Part shown: positions 45,056-49,313 of the stretch, in pieces | Numbering within the stretch: position 1 is the first letter of the stretch | Layout of the letters: the number at the start of each line of letters is the position of its first letter | Source: Aureispira sp964445645 | GTDB lineage: Bacteria; Bacteroidota; Bacteroidia; Chitinophagales; Saprospiraceae | DNA: 49,313 bases | Assembly (NCBI GenBank): GCA_964445645.1 | Contig: CAYULH010000028.1 | Location: forward strand, 1 to 49,313 | Direction: 5' to 3' | Notes under the pieces: generated by a model | What the model was told of the DNA's origin: nothing | The model's input: only the letters and a program-made list of their open reading frames with translations | The model's database searches: none | Program-made: the position numbers and the translations under genes

Positions 45056-45910
45056 GTGGCTACATTACAAGAATTATTACCCCTTTACACCGACCGAGAT
45101 TCCCGTTTTTTGGTTATTGATGACATTTTGGTGCATTATAAGGATGTAGGCCAAGGCCCTGCTGTGGTATTAATACATGGTGCTTTTTCGTCCTTGCACA
45201 CCTATGATGCTTGGGCAGCAAAACTCGAAAAACAGTATCGAGTTATTCGGCTAGACTTAATGGGATTTGGACTCACAGGGCCGAATAAATCCAATGATTA
45301 TTCGATAAAAAATCATATTCGTGTACTCAAAAAGGTATTAACACGGCTTGGTGTAGCATCTTGCTGTATGGCTGGAAGCTCTTTGGGAGGCTGGATTACT
45401 TGGGAATTTGCTTATGCCTACCCCAATCTTGTTCAGAAGATAGTTTTAATTGATTCTGCTGGTTTCTTAGAGGAAGAGGCGATTCCTCTCCCCTTCAAAC
45501 TAGCAAGGTCACGCCTAGCACCACGTATGATTAAGTTTATTGTTCGTCGTTCTATCTTGGAAGTATTTGTCAAGCAAGTGTTTTTTGATGTACACAAGGT
45601 AACGGAGGAGGTCATCGATCGTTATTTTGATTTGTTTGCACGAGATGGCAATGGCGAGGCACTTATACATCTGGTGGGTACCTCCTTCAAGGATCACAGT
45701 CATTTTCTCAAAAAAATACAACAACCTACGCTAATTTTGTGGGGGGCAGAAGATGCTTGGATTCCTGTAGAACATGCTTATAGATTTCGGGATCAGATAC
45801 CCAATAGCAAGCTCATTGTATACCCCAAGGTAGGACATATTCCTATGGAGGAAATTCCTCAAAAATCGTTGATGGATTTGACCGATTTCTTGGAAAAATC
45901 AGAAGCGTAA
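45056..45910 (+). CDS. Alpha/beta hydrolase
   Basis: This 284-residue cytoplasmic protein starts at GTG; no ATG lies nearby. The oxyanion motif is LIHGAFSS, the nucleophile elbow is MAGSSLGGWITWEFA, the acid is in LILWGAEDAWIP and the histidine is in PKVGHIPMEEIP, so the Ser-Asp-His triad is complete. A helical lid occupies about residues 140-205. The sequence resembles the large MhpC-like group, which includes C-C bond hydrolases and esterases, so the substrate cannot be named. A strong terminator follows. Confidence 0.9.
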   Translation: MATLQELLPLYTDRDSRFLVIDDILVHYKDVGQGPAVVLIHGAFSSLHTYDAWAAKLEKQYRVIRLDLMGFGLTGPNKSNDYSIKNHIRVLKKVLTRLGVASCCMAGSSLGGWITWEFAYAYPNLVQKIVLIDSAGFLEEEAIPLPFKLARSRLAPRMIKFIVRRSILEVFVKQVFFDVHKVTEEVIDRYFDLFARDGNGEALIHLVGTSFKDHSHFLKKIQQPTLILWGAEDAWIPVEHAYRFRDQIPNSKLIVYPKVGHIPMEEIPQKSLMDLTDFLEKSEA

Positions 45911-45938
45911 GAGTAACAATTTCCTACTATATAATAGC

Positions 45939-45983
45939 AACTGCCCAATACTTCATTATAGAAAGTATGGGGCAGTTTTTTAT
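45939..45983 (+). terminator. Rho-independent terminator of the hydrolase gene
   Basis: AACTGCCC-A-ATACTT (45939-45953) pairs with AAGTAT-G-GGGCAGTT (45963-45977), followed by a T run. Confidence 0.88.
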
Positions 45984-46007
45984 TTTACGCTGTTAGAACT
46001 ACAGTGC

Positions 46008-46232
46008 TTATAGCTCCTCAAAGTCGATATATTCGCCTCCTTGATAACCATCTTTGGGGCGTTGTTGGTGTTGATAATGTTGTTGTTGTTTTTGGAATTG
46101 TTGCTTCATGCGTTCAAATGCCTCTTGAGAAGGATGGTTGCCTTGAAAAGACGAAGCAGGCGCAATGGTCAACAAAGGTTTCCAAACAAAATAAGTAACA
46201 AAGGCGATTAATAAAACGGATAGCAATAACAT
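46008..46232 (-). CDS. Small membrane protein resembling DUF4834
   Basis: The start at ATG 46232 gives 74 residues: one N-terminal transmembrane helix (LLLSVLLIAFVTYFVW), a basic and glutamine-rich segment (MKQQFQKQQQHYQHQQRP) and an end of GGEYIDFEEL. The end and overall build resemble the small Bacteroidota DUF4834 proteins, which typically close with GEYVDYEEI. A TTG 69 bp upstream is in frame but adds no sensible sequence. The gene lies 136 bp after the SpoIIE gene in the same direction. Confidence 0.65.
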   Translation of the reverse strand: MLLLSVLLIAFVTYFVWKPLLTIAPASSFQGNHPSQEAFERMKQQFQKQQQHYQHQQRPKDGYQGGEYIDFEEL

Positions 46233-46368
46233 ACTATATAATGTAATATTTGGTTTAGCCTCAATATAGAGGTACTTACTAGTATACAAAATAGAATCCA
46301 ATTGCTAAAAGCAGCCATTGAGGCAGTTTTATTTTGAAAACCACTGTCATTTTGGCAGTTATTTTACC

Positions 46369-47679
46369 TTAAAAACCTTCCTCTAGCTTATCTTCTACTA
46401 CTGTTTCTTTGTTTACAAATAGACGAGCGCTCAAAACAGAAATGTCATCAGGAAATGGTTGATTGCCTTTGAATTTCTTGACTGTACGCATCAGTTCTGC
46501 ATTAAACGCCTCTACGGGCAAGTCTTTGTTGGCTACAATAAAACGTTCTACCTGTTTATCATCAAAGTAGGCTTTTTCGTCATTTTGCAAATCTGTTAGG
46601 CCATCTGTATACAACAAGAATAAAGCATCACTATCTAGAAATATTTCACCAAATTCAATAGCTGGTATCTTAGGAAATGCGCCCAAAATCGTACAGCCTT
46701 TATCTAGGCGACGGATTTTGCCATTCATATACATAAATGGCGGATTGTGCCCTGCACAGAGATAGCGCAAACGTTTCTTGCGGGTATTGTAGCGCGCTAT
46801 AAAGAAGGTGATAAACTTATCCCCTTGGGTGGTTCTTAGCACCAGTGTATTGAGCCTATTGGTAAATTTTTTCACACTCAAATACTTACGATGTACCAAG
46901 GTTTGCAGATTAGCTTGGAAATTTGACATCAACAAAGCAGCAGCAATACCCTTGCCCGAAATATCAGCAATACAAAAAGCAATCTCGTCTTTTCCTACTT
47001 CAAAAAAGTCGTAATAATCGCCTCCTACGCCTTCGTGTGGCTGATAAATGCCTGCAAATTCATATTTCTCATTGTTGGGCAATTCGTTTGGTATCAACAT
47101 ATTCTGCACCTGCACCGCCAATTCCATTTCTCTTTTGAGACGTTCTTGATCTAGTTGACGCTTGAATAGACGTTTGTTTTCGATAGCCACTGCCATGATA
47201 TTGGTAATGGTAGAGATAATATTCATCAACTCAAAACCATCTGTGTGCATTTCTTCTAAATTGAGCTGGTTGGCATCCAAGAAGGTGTAAGCAATAGCAT
47301 AGTCCTTGTGAAAAACAGGAATGACGTGCGAGAAGTTGGACAATAAAGGATGTTGAGGATTGTCAATAGCTTGGCGGCGATTGTCCTCGGGCAAATAATG
47401 CTCTATATTTTCGGAGACCAAATCATCATCTACCCCCGAATGTGTAGCACAAATCCAAGCCTCTTCATCCTCTTGGCGAATATATAAAGCAAATTTTTTC
47501 ACCCCCATTTCCCACGTCAACAAACCTTTATACATAGTAAAAAGGTCTTTGATAGGAATATTGTCATTGATGGCCTGCGTAATTTCCAACACACGGTTAA
47601 ACTGCAATTTTTGCAAGGTTAACTTTTGCTCCAACAATTCTTCCCTAGAAGTTAGGTTTATATTTTGAGAAGTTTCCAA
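46369..47679 (-). CDS. GAF-SpoIIE (RsbU-like) protein phosphatase
   Basis: This 436-residue protein must begin at TTG 47679 or later, since a TAA lies two codons upstream and the next ATG is about 50 residues in. A helical N-terminus (LLEQKLTLQKLQFNRVLEITQAIN) leads into a GAF-like sensor (about 35-185). The PP2C-type SpoIIE domain (about 195-425) contains GVGGDYYDFF, FCIADISGKGIAAALLM, FFIARYNTRKKRL, YLCAGHNPP, LLYTDGLTD and PDDISVLSARL; the Asp residues bind metal. Such phosphatases usually dephosphorylate anti-sigma-factor antagonists in partner-switching, but no antagonist gene is adjacent. Confidence 0.92.
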   Translation of the reverse strand: METSQNINLTSREELLEQKLTLQKLQFNRVLEITQAINDNIPIKDLFTMYKGLLTWEMGVKKFALYIRQEDEEAWICATHSGVDDDLVSENIEHYLPEDNRRQAIDNPQHPLLSNFSHVIPVFHKDYAIAYTFLDANQLNLEEMHTDGFELMNIISTITNIMAVAIENKRLFKRQLDQERLKREMELAVQVQNMLIPNELPNNEKYEFAGIYQPHEGVGGDYYDFFEVGKDEIAFCIADISGKGIAAALLMSNFQANLQTLVHRKYLSVKKFTNRLNTLVLRTTQGDKFITFFIARYNTRKKRLRYLCAGHNPPFMYMNGKIRRLDKGCTILGAFPKIPAIEFGEIFLDSDALFLLYTDGLTDLQNDEKAYFDDKQVERFIVANKDLPVEAFNAELMRTVKKFKGNQPFPDDISVLSARLFVNKETVVEDKLEEGF

Positions 47680-47888
47680 TGCTTAGTTGTTTATGGTAGG
47701 GATTAGTACGGTCTAATTGACTAGATTAAAGATAGGAAAAAAATCATTTTTAACCCTTGTTTTGCTGTAAGTTGTTAAAAAAAGCCCTTGATAACTTTAG
47801 ATTAGTTTGGAAGTATGCCTTGATTTTTACCAAATTTAGTATCTTATATTCCACATTTACCTCAAATATTAATACTATAATTCACAAA

Positions 47889-49253
47889 ATGGTTAAATCA
47901 GCACATATTATTTGGTTTCTAGTGCTTTCAATAGCACTTGTTTTTTATTGGATAACAGATTTTGGCAATGCTGCGGAGCTTTCTTCCGCACAAAAAAATA
48001 TTTACAGCCTCATTGCGCCCATTGCTATAGCCATGGTTATTATAGAATTGGTGTATTGTGCCCTAACCCAAAAAGATTATATCAGTTATCAGGAATCGGT
48101 TGTTAATTTTGGCACGGCCTTGGGCAACCAAACTACCAATTTGCTGGTGGCTGTAGCTGTTTATTTTACCTATGGTTGGCTTTGGGAGAATTTTCAGTTG
48201 TTTCATCTGCCCTTGGATTGGGAACATTGGTACAACTCTATTTTGTTATTAGTAGGTATTGATTTTCTATTCTATTGGTTTCATCGTTTTGGGCATGAAG
48301 TTAATATTTTGTGGGCGGCACACTCGCCTCACCACTCTGCTGAGGAAATGAATATCTTGGTGGGCTTGCGTGCGAGCGTGACCCAACGCCTCTTGTCGTT
48401 TGTTTTTTTGTGGCCGTTGACAATCATTGGTTTTACGCCTTTTGATGTTTATATGATGACAGGCTTGCATTTATTTATGAGTTTGTGGCATCATACGGAG
48501 GTTATTCCCAAATTTTGGCGATGGATTGAATTCTTTTTTAATACGCCCTCTCATCATCGGGTACACCACGGGGTCAATTTTCAGTATTTGGACAAGAATT
48601 TTTCGGAAATGTTGATTATTTGGGATCGGCTTTTTGGCACTTTTGAAGAAGAGCATGAAAAGGTGGTGTATGGCATGTATGATGGCCCCCAATCATGGAA
48701 TCCTATCAAAATTAATTTTCATTATTACATTCAGTTGTGGAATTTGGCGGTAGCTGCTCCTTACTGGACGGATAAAATCAAAATTTGGTTTATGCCCTTG
48801 ACTTGGCGACCTCGTGGGCTGCCCGAATATGTTCCCAATGAGGAAATTACACTAGAGAATCAAATCCGTTACCAGAGTAATCCTTTTGATAAAAGCAAAA
48901 CGTATATTCTCCTTCACTTAATCCTTTGCTTGGCCTTGATGGCTTTTATTATTAGTCCGGGATTGGGTTGGACTACCTTGGAGAAATGGATTGGAGCCGC
49001 TCTGTTGTGGCATACTATTGTGAATCTGAGTGGCATATTGGAGGCTAGACCTTGGTTGTACGCCTCAGAAATGATGCGTTTGCCCTTTCTCTGTTTGATT
49101 GTATTGTTGTTTAATAATTGGTATGCGAATCCTGTGGCTGTGGGCGTGGCGGTTTTGGTGGCGGTGGTGTCTATGTATTGGACGCATTTATATTTTAGAA
49201 CAGATCAGAAGCCTTTGGAGGAAGTGGAAAATGTGGCTTTGGAGATGGTGTAG
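47889..49253 (+). CDS. Sterol desaturase / fatty acid hydroxylase family protein
   Basis: The start at ATG 47889 (MVKSAHIIWFLVLSIAL) gives 454 residues; the earlier frame start lacks a membrane signal. The di-iron histidine clusters are in FYWFHRFGHEVNILWAAHSPHHSAEE, LWHHTEV and PSHHRVHHGVN. There are about four transmembrane helices before and around the cluster and a further helix-rich C-terminal part of about 130 residues with three or four more. This architecture resembles alkylglycerol monooxygenase-like members. They hydroxylate or desaturate lipids in the membrane. The substrate is unknown. It is divergent from the SpoIIE gene. Confidence 0.92.
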   Translation: MVKSAHIIWFLVLSIALVFYWITDFGNAAELSSAQKNIYSLIAPIAIAMVIIELVYCALTQKDYISYQESVVNFGTALGNQTTNLLVAVAVYFTYGWLWENFQLFHLPLDWEHWYNSILLLVGIDFLFYWFHRFGHEVNILWAAHSPHHSAEEMNILVGLRASVTQRLLSFVFLWPLTIIGFTPFDVYMMTGLHLFMSLWHHTEVIPKFWRWIEFFFNTPSHHRVHHGVNFQYLDKNFSEMLIIWDRLFGTFEEEHEKVVYGMYDGPQSWNPIKINFHYYIQLWNLAVAAPYWTDKIKIWFMPLTWRPRGLPEYVPNEEITLENQIRYQSNPFDKSKTYILLHLILCLALMAFIISPGLGWTTLEKWIGAALLWHTIVNLSGILEARPWLYASEMMRLPFLCLIVLLFNNWYANPVAVGVAVLVAVVSMYWTHLYFRTDQKPLEEVENVALEMV

Positions 49254-49313
49254 GGTTTGGGCAGGGCTGTTAAGTTCTAAATTTAGATTATAATTAATAC
49301 TGCGAAATGTTAA

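Noticed and set aside
48471..48692. Minus-strand open frame inside the sterol desaturase gene
   Set aside because: It is a shadow of the histidine-rich coding sequence and has no features of its own.
1..49313. CRISPR array or complete insertion sequence
   Set aside because: No regularly spaced direct repeats, cas genes or transposase genes are visible anywhere in the window.

Overview
This 49.3 kb window is AT-rich chromosomal DNA of a member of the Bacteroidota, most likely a Saprospiria-type gliding or marine bacterium. Evidence for this: two secreted proteins end in T9SS-type C-terminal sorting domains; there are SprB-like repeats, a DUF6029 protein and very large Rhs/YD-repeat proteins with DUF6443-like features; most starts lack Shine-Dalgarno sequences; and several promoters match the Bacteroidota pattern TTG-N19/20-TAnnTTTG. 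The genus cannot be fixed from the sequence alone.

Region 1 (1-16996, all minus strand) is one tight operon of six exported proteins, with gaps of 11-49 bp. In transcription order these are: a 677-aa surface protein with a duplicated SprB-repeat plus jelly-roll-like module, an OmpH/Skp-like periplasmic chaperone, a lipoprotein, a 2231-aa SpvB/TcB-like giant, a 231-aa periplasmic protein, and an Rhs protein of at least 2100 aa that runs off the left edge. It looks like a self-contained surface or toxin-delivery system with its own periplasmic helpers, and it is the best candidate here for an undescribed system.

Region 2 (17000-19600) is an AT-rich spacer followed by a two-gene cassette, TcmP plus a DUF5131 (phage Gp37/Gp68-type) three-cysteine protein. 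This pairing recurs in many bacteria and has no settled function.

Region 3 (19600-27070) holds a T9SS-exported phospholipase-D-like protein, a T9SS-exported SBBP-repeat protein, small hypothetical proteins, a TPR protein, an ECF sigma factor with a very good promoter, and tRNA-Pro and tRNA-Ser. Two copies of a structured, inverted-repeat-bounded repeat element (21432-21600 and 26579-26771) lie in intergenic DNA here and share a core of about 64 bp.

Region 4 (27200-49313) is mostly housekeeping: an M20 amidohydrolase, a DUF6029 outer-membrane-type protein, a TlpA-like thioredoxin, a LolD-type ABC ATPase, uvrC, typA, a lptF/G-type permease with tsaB, a secreted leucine-rich-repeat protein, a CWC cysteine-rich protein, an acyl-CoA thioesterase, exonuclease III, an alpha/beta hydrolase, a GAF-SpoIIE phosphatase and a sterol-desaturase-family membrane oxygenase. 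One hypothetical gene (42997-43679) appears to be split by a one-base frameshift. Several genes start at TTG or GTG (lptF/G, tsaB, the SpoIIE phosphatase, the operon lipoprotein, the TPR gene, the hydrolase).
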